A DNA stretch of 64,000 bases from assembly GCF_017916275.1 (NCBI RefSeq), contig NZ_JAFMST010000008.1:1-64000 (forward strand). The letters are read 5' to 3'. This DNA is from Rubellimicrobium arenae. Its GTDB lineage: Bacteria > Pseudomonadota > Alphaproteobacteria > Rhodobacterales > Rhodobacteraceae. Positions within the stretch are counted from its first letter, which is position 1, and every line of letters starts with the position of its first letter. Made by a program: the position numbers and the translations under genes. Shown in pieces: positions 17,449 through 25,771 of the stretch. Under the pieces are notes generated by a model that saw only the letters and a program-made list of their open reading frames with translations, was not told where the DNA came from and made no database searches.

Positions 17449-18965
17449 GCGGCTTCTCCGGCGGAGGTGGCTTCGCGGAAGGCGGCGGCGATGATGCGGC
17501 GCTCCTCGAAGTCGCGGCGGTCGAAGGTGGCGACGACCTCGCCCCGGCTCATCACCACGATGCGGTCGCAGAGGCCCATGAGTTCATCGAGTTCCGAGGA
17601 GATGACGAGGAGGCCCGCCCCCTCGGCCGCAAGGCGGTCGGCGATGCCGTAGATCTCGGAGCGGGCGCCCACGTCCACGCCGCGCGTCGGCTCGTCGAGG
17701 ATGAAGAGCCTGGGCTCGGTCGGGAGCCACTTGCCGATGACCACCTTCTGCTGGTTGCCGCCCGAGAGCGCCCGCACCGGCTGCCGTCCGAGGTCCTGCG
17801 CCTTGAGCCGCACCGTCTCGCGCAGGTCCTGCGCGACGTCGGCGATGCGGTCGCGGTCAAGGCCCAGCCCGCCCCGGAACCTCTCGATGGCGGGGAGCGT
17901 GAGGTTGTCGCGGATGGATGCGTCCATCATCAGCCCCTCCTCGCGCCGGTTCTCCGTCACGAAGGCGAGGCCCTGGCGCACCCGGTCGCGCGGGCCGCCG
18001 GTCAGGGGCTGGCCGCGCAGACGCGCCTCTCCGCGCTCTGCCGGGTCGAGGCCCATGAGGATGCGGGCCGTCTCGCTCCGCCCCGAGCCCATGAGGCCGA
18101 AGAGGCCCAGGATCTCGCCCTCGCGGACGGTGAAGGACACGTTCTCGATGACGCCAGGGGCCGAGAGGCCCTGCACCTCCAGCACCGGCACCTCGCGCGG
18201 GACCGAGGTGCGGGGCGGATAGACGGCGGCGAGGTCGCGGCCGATCATGGTGCGGATCATGCGGGGGATGTCGAACTCGGCGATGGTCCCCTCGCCCACC
18301 AAGCGCCCGTCGCGCAGCACGGCGACCCGATCGGCGAGGCGGCGCACGTCCTGCAGGATGTGGGAGATGTAGATGACCGTCCGCCCCTCGGCCCGCAGCC
18401 CCTCGATGGCCTGGAACAGCCGCTCCGTCTCGCGGTGGGTGAGGGAGGTCGTAGGCTCGTCGAAGATGATGAGGGCCGCGTCGCGGTGAAGCGCGCGGGC
18501 GATCTCCACCAGTTGCCGCTCCCCGGGGGACAGGGAATCGAGCGTCCGGTCCGGCGGGATGTCGAGCGCGAGGCGGGCCAGGATCCTTGCCGCGCGGTCG
18601 CGCATGGCGCGGCGGTCGATCAGCCCGCGCAGCAGCCCCGGGCGGCGCGGGAAGCCATCGATGAACAGGTTCTCGGCCACCGACAGGTTGGTGAACAGGT
18701 TCAGTTCCTGGTGGATGAAGGCGATGCCCGCGGCCTTGGCGTCGGCGGCGCCCTGCGGGGCGTAGGGCTGCCCGCGCCAGAGCATGCGGCCATGGGTCGG
18801 GGGCACGATGCCCCCGATCATGTTCATCAGCGTGGACTTGCCCGCGCCGTTCTCGCCGATGACGCCGATCACCTGTCCCTCGGGGATGTCGAGCGACAGG
18901 TCGCGGACGGCGGGCACGCCGAACCAGTCCTTGCCCAGGCCTTCGAAGCGGAGGAGCGGGGTCAT
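17445..18965 (-). CDS. Sugar ABC transporter ATPase with two nucleotide-binding domains
   Basis: A 506-residue RbsA/MglA-type protein. The first domain has Walker A GENGAGKST (37-45) and signature LSPGERQ (146-152). The second has the degenerate P-loop GLMGSGRSE usual in this family and signature LSGGNQQKV. Its ATG overlaps the upstream permease stop by four bases. It probably powers import of the sugar degraded by the neighbouring enzymes. Confidence 0.95.
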   Translation of the reverse strand: MTPLLRFEGLGKDWFGVPAVRDLSLDIPEGQVIGVIGENGAGKSTLMNMIGGIVPPTHGRMLWRGQPYAPQGAADAKAAGIAFIHQELNLFTNLSVAENLFIDGFPRRPGLLRGLIDRRAMRDRAARILARLALDIPPDRTLDSLSPGERQLVEIARALHRDAALIIFDEPTTSLTHRETERLFQAIEGLRAEGRTVIYISHILQDVRRLADRVAVLRDGRLVGEGTIAEFDIPRMIRTMIGRDLAAVYPPRTSVPREVPVLEVQGLSAPGVIENVSFTVREGEILGLFGLMGSGRSETARILMGLDPAERGEARLRGQPLTGGPRDRVRQGLAFVTENRREEGLMMDASIRDNLTLPAIERFRGGLGLDRDRIADVAQDLRETVRLKAQDLGRQPVRALSGGNQQKVVIGKWLPTEPRLFILDEPTRGVDVGARSEIYGIADRLAAEGAGLLVISSELDELMGLCDRIVVMSRGEVVATFDRRDFEERRIIAAAFREATSAGEAA

Positions 18966-20098
18966 GCCATGCTCCTCAGCAGCCGGGTCCGCGCCACGTC
19001 GAGGAGGGCCGCGGCGAGGATCACCCCGCCCTTCACCATGTCGATGTGGAAGGTGGACAGGTTCATCAGGTTGAGCGTGTTGGACAGCAGCACGAAGAAC
19101 ATCACGCCGAAGACGGTCCAGATCACCTTGCCCTTGCCGCCGAAGAGCGAGGTCCCCCCGATCACCGTGGCCCCGATCACGTCGAGGAGGAAGGTTCCCT
19201 CGCCCAGCGTCGGGCGCCCGGCCTCGAGCCGCGCGGAGTAGAGGATGGAGCCCACGGTCGCGCAGAGCGCCGAGAGCACGAAGACCAGCACGATCACGCG
19301 GCGGACGGGCACGCCCGCGATCTCGGAGGCCTTGCGGTTCGCCCCGACGGCGGTGACCTGCCGCCCGAAGGCCGTCCGCTCCAGCAGCCAGTGGAGCGCC
19401 ACGGCCAGCGCGACGGCGATGATCGCGGCGTAGGTGACGAGGTCGTGGACCTGCCGGCGCGGGATCTGCGAGGTGTCCTTGGGGCCGAAGTAGACGGACA
19501 CGATCTCGCCCTTGCCCAGCGCCACGAAGCCGTCGGGCAGGTTGCGGATGTTCTCGCTCTGGGTCAGCCAGATGGCGAAGGCGCTGACGGTGATGAGCGA
19601 CACCAGCGTCACCATGAAGGGCGGCATCTCCAGCCAGGCGACCAGCGCGCCGTTGACGAGGCCGACCAGCGCCCCGGCGATCAGCATGGCGAGGATGCCG
19701 AACCAGATGCGTCCGGCCAGCACGCCGCCGGTCTCGCCGATCAGCAGGCCCCAGATCGGCGCCTTGGAGAGCACCTCGGGCGCGCCGGCGGTGGCGATCA
19801 GCGCGGCGGCGACAGTGGAGGTCAGGCCGATGACCGCCCCCTGGCTCAGGTCGATGCCGCCGATGGTCATCACGAAGGTCTGGCCCAGCGCCACGACCAG
19901 CAGCGGCCAAGCGTTCGACAGGAGGTTCACGAGGTTGGCGGGCGTCCCGAGCGTCGGCAGGAACGGCAGCAGCACGACGAAATAGGCCAGCGAGAGCCAG
20001 AGGACGAACCAGTCTGACAGGAGCGCGCGGGCCAGCGGCCGCCGGGCGGGTCGCCGCGGCGCGGGCGCGGTCGGCGCAGGGGAAAGCATCGCGGTCAT
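18962..20098 (-). CDS. Sugar ABC transporter permease (first permease)
   Basis: A 378-residue permease with a longer cytoplasmic N-terminus (APTAPAPRRPARRPLAR) and about ten helices. The family motifs are TIGGIDLSQGAVIGLTS and FGRQVTAVGANRKASEIAGV. It differs clearly from the second permease, so the channel is probably a heterodimer. It follows the binding-protein gene after 51 bases. Confidence 0.92.
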   Translation of the reverse strand: MTAMLSPAPTAPAPRRPARRPLARALLSDWFVLWLSLAYFVVLLPFLPTLGTPANLVNLLSNAWPLLVVALGQTFVMTIGGIDLSQGAVIGLTSTVAAALIATAGAPEVLSKAPIWGLLIGETGGVLAGRIWFGILAMLIAGALVGLVNGALVAWLEMPPFMVTLVSLITVSAFAIWLTQSENIRNLPDGFVALGKGEIVSVYFGPKDTSQIPRRQVHDLVTYAAIIAVALAVALHWLLERTAFGRQVTAVGANRKASEIAGVPVRRVIVLVFVLSALCATVGSILYSARLEAGRPTLGEGTFLLDVIGATVIGGTSLFGGKGKVIWTVFGVMFFVLLSNTLNLMNLSTFHIDMVKGGVILAAALLDVARTRLLRSMA

Positions 20099-20149
20099 TC
20101 GGCCTCCGGAAGGGGGTCCGGGGGCGAGGGCCGCCCCCGGGTCATGGCG

Positions 20150-21154
20150 TCAGTTGTTCAGGAAGCCTTCGGACAGCAGGACGCAGCCCCACATGTCCAT
20201 CTCGCGCTCGCCCAGATTGTCGGCGGTCAGCGCGAAGCCCGGGTCCTCGATCACCTGGTTGGGCTGGGCCTCCCCGGCGTCGATGGAGGCCAGGATGGCG
20301 TCCATGGCGCTTTGGGCCTCGAAGTAGAGATCCTGCACGCCGGTCGCGTCCACGAGCCCGTCCTTGATGAGCTTGCAGGCGGTCGCGTCGCCGTCGAGCC
20401 CCGCCAGCAGCACGTGGCCGTCCTCGCCCCGCGGCTTCCACATGCCCCGCGGCTCGAGCACCGAGCGGATGGTCGGGAAGAGGAAGTCCGAGGACGTGAA
20501 GATCATGTCCACGTTGGGGTTCGCGGTCAGTGCCGCCTCGAGGTTCGCGAGCGCGGTGGCGGCATCCCATTCGGACGCGACCTCGATGGGCTCGGCGAAC
20601 TTGTCGCCGTACTTGGCCAGGGCGGCGTAGAACCCGTCCTTGCGGCCCACCGCGTTAGGGTCGCCCAGGTCGCCCACGATGATGAGCGGCTGGATCGGGC
20701 GGTCGGTGATCTCCTCCATCGCCTTCTGGGCGACGAAGTCCACGGCCTGCTCGGCGATGGTGGCGTTGTCCGCAACGACGACGATGCCCTTGGAGGTGTC
20801 CGACGGCGGGCGGTTGAAGACGGCGATCGGGACGTCGTTGTCCTGGGCCGTCTGGACGATGGTCACGGCGCTTTCGCCGTCCTGCGGGATGATGATGATC
20901 CCGTCCACGCCCTGCGCGATGCAGTCGTTGACCTGCTCGAGCTGCCGGTTCGCGTCCTCGTTGGCATTGCGCTCGATGACGGTGTGGCCCGCGTCGGCGA
21001 GGGTCGTGGTGATGGCCTTGTGACCCGCGACCCAGAACTCGGTCTCGAGGTCCTGGAACGCGAAGCAGATGGTGGCCGCCTGGGCGCCCGTGCCCATGGC
21101 GACGGCCACGGTTGCCGCACCCAAGGCACTAAGGAACGTGCTCCTTCCGGTCAT
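20150..21154 (-). CDS. Periplasmic sugar-binding protein of the ABC importer
   Basis: A 334-residue type I substrate-binding protein. The signal peptide has a hydrophobic core at about 7-20 and a cleavage site after AQA at 24-26. The mature part has the ribose-binding-protein pattern (CIAQGVDGIIIIPQDGESAV; LAGLDGDATACKLIKDG). The ATG at 21154 is preceded by GGGAGGAG. The gene starts 26 bases inside the end of the kinase gene. Apiose, apionate or a related branched sugar is the inferred ligand from the neighbouring enzymes; the ligand cannot be read from the sequence. Confidence 0.9.
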   Translation of the reverse strand: MTGRSTFLSALGAATVAVAMGTGAQAATICFAFQDLETEFWVAGHKAITTTLADAGHTVIERNANEDANRQLEQVNDCIAQGVDGIIIIPQDGESAVTIVQTAQDNDVPIAVFNRPPSDTSKGIVVVADNATIAEQAVDFVAQKAMEEITDRPIQPLIIVGDLGDPNAVGRKDGFYAALAKYGDKFAEPIEVASEWDAATALANLEAALTANPNVDMIFTSSDFLFPTIRSVLEPRGMWKPRGEDGHVLLAGLDGDATACKLIKDGLVDATGVQDLYFEAQSAMDAILASIDAGEAQPNQVIEDPGFALTADNLGEREMDMWGCVLLSEGFLNN

Positions 21155-22538
21155 GGTCTCCTCCCTGAAGATGGTTGGTGGTGGGGGTTCGGAGCGGGGG
21201 TCTTGTGCCCTCCTGCTCGGGTTCGGTCCGCGCCCCCAGGGCGCGGGCGAAAAGATCCTCCGGGCCCATCTGGCCGCCCTTGAGGATGAGTTCGATGCTG
21301 TCCGTGGCCCGGTGCGCCCGCAGCAGCGAGGCCCCGTGGGCGATCCAGGCCCAGGGTTCCAGCGCGACGACGCCCAGCGCGCGCGTCACACGCCCCGAGG
21401 TATCCCCGCCGGCGACCACGGCCCGGCGCAGGCCGGCACCCACGAGACGCGCCAGGATCTCGCCCAGGGCCTCGCCGATGCGCGCCTCCCCCTCGGCGGG
21501 TGCCAGGCCCGCAGCTGCCATGGCCGCCCGGGCCTCGGGAAGCGCCGGATCGTCGGGGCCGCGCAGGGCGACGACGACGGGATTGCGCCCCTGGGCCAGG
21601 CTGGTCATCGCCGCATCGCTGGCCCGGGTGACCGCATCCGCCCCGCCCGCCCCGAAGAGCGCCCCGGTCTCGAGCCGGATCACTGGCCAGCCCTGTCCCT
21701 CGGCCCAGGCGATCTGGCGGGCGGTGACGGCCGAGGCCGAGCCGGACACGACCGCGATCTGCCCGACCGGCAACGGGGCGGGCCGGACAGGCTCATCCTC
21801 CAGCCAGCCCTCGGCCCGGAAATGGGCGATCAGCGCGGATTCGATCCCCTGCGAGCCCAGGACGAAGCGGCGGGACCAGACGATCCGGCCGACCTCCCTC
21901 AGGTCGTCCGCCCCCGCGCAATCCACGGCGATGCCGCGGACACCCCGGGCCAACCGCCCGAACGCCGCAAGGCCCAGGTCGGGCCGCATCAGCACGGCCA
22001 GCGGCAGGCCGGTCTGGCGGCCCAGGTGCCGGACGATGTCCGCCTCGTCCATCGGCGTGACCGGGTGGCGCGACATGACGGGATGCCGGTCGATCCGATG
22101 AATGCCGCCCAGCCCCGCCGCGAACAGCTGCCCGAAGGCCTGGTAGCGCCCCATCTCGGGCGAAGCGAACAGGATCGGGGCGCAGGTTTCCCCCGTCGCG
22201 GCGAGGCCCAGTTCCAGCGCGCGGCCCAGCGAGCCCACCTGCGGCGCGCTGTCCATGGTCGAGCAGGCCTTGTACTGGATGACCGGCGCGCCGGTCGCGA
22301 CCAGCGCCGCGTAAAGGCCGGGGAGATGCGCGTCCATCCAGCCCGGGCTTTCGGCCCGCGCGGTGGTGGCGATGCCAATGCCGCGCAGGCCTCTGAACCG
22401 CGTCAGCAGCTCCGGCGTCGGCGGCTCCAGGAACATCGCGGCGGGGAGCCCCGCGAAGGCCAGCGTCTCGGCCACGGCGGCCCCGCCGGTGAAGTCGTCG
22501 CCCAGCCAGGCGATCAGCGGGCCGGAGGGCAGTGTCAC
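21129..22538 (-). CDS. oiaK: DUF1537 sugar-acid kinase, probable 3-oxo-isoapionate kinase
   Basis: A 469-residue kinase of the four-carbon acid sugar kinase family (DUF1537). The N-terminal domain opens with LIAWLGDDFTGG, the hallmark GDDFTG motif; the C-terminal nucleotide domain includes VVSGSASAVTARQI and VVAGGDTSGRV. It is fused in context to a RuBisCO-like protein: its GTG start overlaps that stop codon. In D-apionate catabolism, OiaK phosphorylates 3-oxo-isoapionate. Other family members act on erythronate- or threonate-type acids, so the substrate is inferred. The last 25 or so residues extend beyond the usual end and overlap the next gene. Confidence 0.8.
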   Translation of the reverse strand: MTLPSGPLIAWLGDDFTGGAAVAETLAFAGLPAAMFLEPPTPELLTRFRGLRGIGIATTARAESPGWMDAHLPGLYAALVATGAPVIQYKACSTMDSAPQVGSLGRALELGLAATGETCAPILFASPEMGRYQAFGQLFAAGLGGIHRIDRHPVMSRHPVTPMDEADIVRHLGRQTGLPLAVLMRPDLGLAAFGRLARGVRGIAVDCAGADDLREVGRIVWSRRFVLGSQGIESALIAHFRAEGWLEDEPVRPAPLPVGQIAVVSGSASAVTARQIAWAEGQGWPVIRLETGALFGAGGADAVTRASDAAMTSLAQGRNPVVVALRGPDDPALPEARAAMAAAGLAPAEGEARIGEALGEILARLVGAGLRRAVVAGGDTSGRVTRALGVVALEPWAWIAHGASLLRAHRATDSIELILKGGQMGPEDLFARALGARTEPEQEGTRPPLRTPTTNHLQGGDHDRKEHVP

Positions 22539-23776
22539 TTGTAGGCCTCCAGCGCGTCGGCCAGAACCGGGCTTCGCCGTGCCCGCGCGCCGATGTCCTC
22601 GCCCGCCTTGGCGGCGGCCCAGGCCTCGCGGAAGCTTTCCACCCCCGCCCTCGGTCCCTTGGGATGCGCGAGGATGCCGCCCCCCGCCGCATGGATCAGG
22701 TCGTCGGTGCCCAGCGCCGCCCAGGTGCCCGCCGCCTGCCGGATCGTCTGCCCGGAGGAGAAGACCGGCATCGCCAGCATCGGCGCGTCGTCCCAGAGCG
22801 GCGTCAGGATGGACCGGGCCGAGGCGACGACGCTGTCGTCCGGCTCGCAGAACTTGTTGGCGAGCCCGTTCACATGCAGGTGGTCCGCCCCGGCCAGCCG
22901 CCACATCCTGGACCAGGCGACATACGAGATGCCGTGGTTCGGGTGACGCCCCATCGCACCCCAGCCGTTCCGGTGGGCGTGGATCGGCAGCCGGGCGTGC
23001 CGCCGCAGCGCCAGCATGCCGGCCAGACCGACCGAATGCATCGAGGCCATGACGCAGGTTCCGCCCTCGGCCTCCACGAGGTCGTGGCGGGCGCGCATCT
23101 CGTCCACTTCGCCGGTGAGGTTGAAGGCGAACATCACCCGCTTGCCCGTGCGGTCGGCGTGGTCGCGGATCACGCGCATGACCGCGCGCACCCTGTCGTC
23201 GAAGGGGCAATGCGGCCCGTCGGCCTGAAGCTCGTCGTCCTTGATGAAGTCGATCCCGGCCTCGACCAGCACGCGCACGAGATCGGCGGTTTCCCCGGGC
23301 GACAGTCCCACGGACGGCTTGATGATGGTGCCGATGATAGGCCCGCTGTCCACGCCCGCCATCCGGCGGGTGCCCTCGATGCCGAAGCCGGGCCCGGGGT
23401 TGTGACGCCCGAACTGGCGCGGCAGCCTCAGGTCGAGGAGCTTGAGCCCCGAGAAGGCCCGCAGCTCGAACAGGTTGCCGGCCACGGTGGCCAGAAGGTT
23501 CGGCAGCGAAGGCCCAAGGTTCGACAGGGGCCAGGACAGGGTCGCGCGGGCCAGCACGGGCCGCCCTGGCGTCGCCCCGGGAAGGGATGGCCGCTCGGCC
23601 TCGCCCACCACCTCAAGACGTTCGACGCGCGCGCGGGCCAGGCGGACGCCCTCGTTGTCCTCGCCCGGGACGGACACGAAGGTGCCCGAGGATTGCTCGC
23701 CCGCCATGACCTCGACGGCCTTGGCCGGGTTCTCGGCTGTCTCGACGAGGTAGTCGGCTTCGATCCGGTCGGTCAC
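22535..23776 (-). CDS. RuBisCO-like protein, probable 3-oxo-isoapionate 4-phosphate processing enzyme (OiaX/OiaT type)
   Basis: A 413-residue member of the RuBisCO large-chain superfamily but not a true RuBisCO. Active-site elements visible: KPS at 153-155 (second lysine of the usual KPK is Ser), the carbamylated-lysine motif FIKDDE with Lys179, Asp181 and Glu182, HR at 268-269, HLH at 299-301, the loop-6 Lys308, and AGGGILAHPKG. Neighbours (Gfo/Idh dehydrogenase, DUF1537 kinase) match the apionate pathway, where such proteins either decarboxylate 3-oxo-isoapionate 4-phosphate (OiaX) or split it to 3-phosphoglycerate and glycolate (OiaT). I cannot tell which. GTG start at 23776, overlapping the upstream stop. 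Confidence 0.85.
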   Translation of the reverse strand: MTDRIEADYLVETAENPAKAVEVMAGEQSSGTFVSVPGEDNEGVRLARARVERLEVVGEAERPSLPGATPGRPVLARATLSWPLSNLGPSLPNLLATVAGNLFELRAFSGLKLLDLRLPRQFGRHNPGPGFGIEGTRRMAGVDSGPIIGTIIKPSVGLSPGETADLVRVLVEAGIDFIKDDELQADGPHCPFDDRVRAVMRVIRDHADRTGKRVMFAFNLTGEVDEMRARHDLVEAEGGTCVMASMHSVGLAGMLALRRHARLPIHAHRNGWGAMGRHPNHGISYVAWSRMWRLAGADHLHVNGLANKFCEPDDSVVASARSILTPLWDDAPMLAMPVFSSGQTIRQAAGTWAALGTDDLIHAAGGGILAHPKGPRAGVESFREAWAAAKAGEDIGARARRSPVLADALEAYK

Positions 23777-24816
23777 AGGAAAACGCGCCTCCCCTGCTCC
23801 GCAGAGTCGTAAGCCGCCAGCGCAAGGGCCAGGGTCTTCAGGTTGTCCGCCCCGGAGGGCTGGGGCTCGGCCTCGCCCCGCAGGACAGCCAGGGCGTGAC
23901 GCTCGAAGTTGCGGACCGAATCCTGGACGATGTGCCACGGCTTCTCGCCCCAGGCCGGCACGGCGGGCTCGACGTCCTCCTCGCGCCGGCCCGTCGCGTC
24001 GTGGATCACCAGCCGGAAGCCCTCCCGCAGCTCCAGCGTCCCGTCATCGCCCTCCAGGGTCGCCAGGGTCTGCGGGAAAGGTTCGGGGTGGAGCCTGGTA
24101 TGGAAGGAGCTGTCGGTCACGCAGACCCCGCCCCCCACATGGGCGGTCAGCGCCGTGAAGGCATCCTCCCCCGCCACGCGGGGGTTGCGGCGCTGCGTTT
24201 CGCAGGTGATCGCGACCGCCTCGCCCATCAGCAGGCGCGCGAGGTCGAAGAGATGCACCCCGACATCAAGGATGGCCAGGCGCCGGAAGGTCAGCAGGTA
24301 CGGCTGGGGCGCATAGACGTCGAAGCCGTGCCGATAGGAGATGCGGCCGAAGCGCGGCGTCCCGATGGTGCCCGACCGCAGCAGCTCCTGGATGCGCATG
24401 AAGGGTCTCTGCCAGCGGAAGTTCTCGTGGACGACGAGGCGCGCCCCCGCGCGGTCGCAGGCCGCGACCATGGCACGGGCATCCTCGGGGTCCTCGGCCA
24501 AGGGCTTCTGGCAGATCACGAGGCCGGCGCGGGGCGCGCAAAGCTCCACCAGGGCCCGGTGCGACGGCGGCGTCGTGGCGATGTCCACGAAGTCCGGCCG
24601 CAGGGCATCGAGCATGGCGAGAGGGTCGTCGAACGGCTCGGCCCCGAACTCCTGGGCCATGGCGCGGGCCTTGGCCCCGTCCAGGTCGCAGACCCCTGCG
24701 ATTCGCACGCCCTCGGGCCCGAGATCGCGCCAGGATTGCATGTGGTTGCGCGCGAAGAACCCCGCGCCGACCAGGCAGCCGCGCCGGATGTCCGCCCTGT
24801 CCTGCGTGTCAGTCAA
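23773..24816 (-). CDS. apsD: Gfo/Idh/MocA dehydrogenase, probable D-apiose dehydrogenase
   Basis: A 347-residue NAD(P)-dependent oxidoreductase. The Rossmann motif VGAGFFARNHMQSW is near residue 16; CQKPLAED holds the family catalytic Lys (EKP motif with Gln for Glu), and DVGVHLFDLARLLMG carries the Asp and His of the active site. It is the first gene of the operon with the RuBisCO-like protein and kinase. ApsD oxidises D-apiose to D-apionolactone; this is the best fit from context. A related sugar substrate is possible. Confidence 0.77.
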   Translation of the reverse strand: MTDTQDRADIRRGCLVGAGFFARNHMQSWRDLGPEGVRIAGVCDLDGAKARAMAQEFGAEPFDDPLAMLDALRPDFVDIATTPPSHRALVELCAPRAGLVICQKPLAEDPEDARAMVAACDRAGARLVVHENFRWQRPFMRIQELLRSGTIGTPRFGRISYRHGFDVYAPQPYLLTFRRLAILDVGVHLFDLARLLMGEAVAITCETQRRNPRVAGEDAFTALTAHVGGGVCVTDSSFHTRLHPEPFPQTLATLEGDDGTLELREGFRLVIHDATGRREEDVEPAVPAWGEKPWHIVQDSVRNFERHALAVLRGEAEPQPSGADNLKTLALALAAYDSAEQGRRVFL

Positions 24817-24842
24817 GGCTCCTCCCCTTCCCTGCTGAACGG

Positions 24843-24884
24843 ATCATTATACCAGTTCGACCGCAAAGCAACTGGTATGATGAC
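24843..24884. promoter_or_regulatory. Inverted operator-like pair in front of the apsD operon
   Basis: ATCATTATACCAGTT (24843-24857) and AACTGGTATGATGAC (24870-24884) are near-perfect inverted copies, 12 bases apart. The pair lies between the gntR stop and the apsD start. The same element recurs before apnO, so it is probably the binding site of the adjacent GntR regulator. Confidence 0.65.
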
Positions 24885-24893
24885 CCTTGGGCT

Positions 24894-25607
24894 TCAGACC
24901 CCGTCCTGGCGGTAAAGGTCGTTGGCCCGGGTGAGGTGGTCCCGCATGGCCCCGGCCGCGCGCTCCGGGTCGCGGGCGGCGATGGCGGCGTAGATCGCCT
25001 CGTGCTCCTCCAGGGTGAGCTTCTCGAGGCCCGCGCTGCGAACGGCATGGACATGGAACCGCGCCATCCAGCCAAAGACCGCGCGGACCACCGAGGACAG
25101 GACGACATTGCCGCTGACCGCCGCGATCGCGGCATGGAACTCGCCGTCGCAGGCCGTGAACTCGGGCGGCTCATGCCGCGCGAGCCGCTGTCGCGCGAGG
25201 ATGTCGCGCAGGTTCTCCAGGTCAGCCTCGGTCCGCAGCTCGGCGGCAAGGCGGACCGTGCCCGTTTCCACGACGATCCGCGCCTCCTTGAGTTGGGCCA
25301 GGATGCTTTCGTCGTGGGTCAGGACGTGACGCATCGTGAGGGCGAGCTGGTCGGCCAGGAGATCGAGCCGGGGGGCCGCCAGGCGCGGCCGGTCGCCGTG
25401 GCGCACCACGATCAGGCCCAGCGAGGCGAGTTGCTGCATGGCCTCCCGGATCGCCGGACGCCCGACCCCATAGAGCGCCATGAGCTCCCGCTCGGAGGGG
25501 AGGGGATCGCCCGGGCGCAGGTCCCCTTCGTTGATCTGGGCCAGCAGACGCTCGCGAACCTCGTCGGAAAGCTTGCGGCGGCGGATGGGGTCGGCGTCCA
25601 GGGTCAT
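24894..25607 (-). CDS. GntR-family regulator, FadR/FCD type
   Basis: A 237-residue repressor-type protein. The N-terminal winged helix reads LRPGDPLPSERELMALYGVG and PAIREAMQQLASLGLI; the C-terminal FCD domain has the metal-site pattern DGEFHAAIAAVSGN and a late HEAIYAAIAARDPERA. It lies between the two control regions that carry the ACTGGTAT elements and faces away from apnO, so it probably controls both arms in response to a pathway intermediate. It may be cotranscribed into apsD. Confidence 0.9.
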   Translation of the reverse strand: MTLDADPIRRRKLSDEVRERLLAQINEGDLRPGDPLPSERELMALYGVGRPAIREAMQQLASLGLIVVRHGDRPRLAAPRLDLLADQLALTMRHVLTHDESILAQLKEARIVVETGTVRLAAELRTEADLENLRDILARQRLARHEPPEFTACDGEFHAAIAAVSGNVVLSSVVRAVFGWMARFHVHAVRSAGLEKLTLEEHEAIYAAIAARDPERAAGAMRDHLTRANDLYRQDGV

Positions 25608-25664
25608 GCGGTCGGTCCTTTGGGGCCAAGCCTAATCCCGACGCAGGGAATTGGCGACCCCTTC

Positions 25665-25738
25665 TCGTCATACCAGCCGGGATGCCGGTGCGTTGCGGCA
25701 TTGACCGCCGGCCCGTCCACCTTTACTGGTATGATGAG
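25665..25738. promoter_or_regulatory. Inverted operator-like pair between gntR and apnO
   Basis: TCGTCATACCAG (25665-25676) and TACTGGTATGATGAG (25724-25738) repeat the element seen before apsD, again in inverted orientation but about 47 bases apart. The divergent region feeds gntR to the left and apnO to the right. The wide spacing would allow DNA looping or two separate promoters. Confidence 0.6.
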
Positions 25739-25771
25739 TTGCGCAGCAACGCCGACAGGGGGAGGATCGAG

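Noticed and set aside
17445-19910. An 821-codon frame that could suggest a permease-ATPase fusion
   Set aside because: The upstream part is an out-of-frame reading of the permease gene; the ATPase starts at the ATG at 18965, which overlaps the permease stop.
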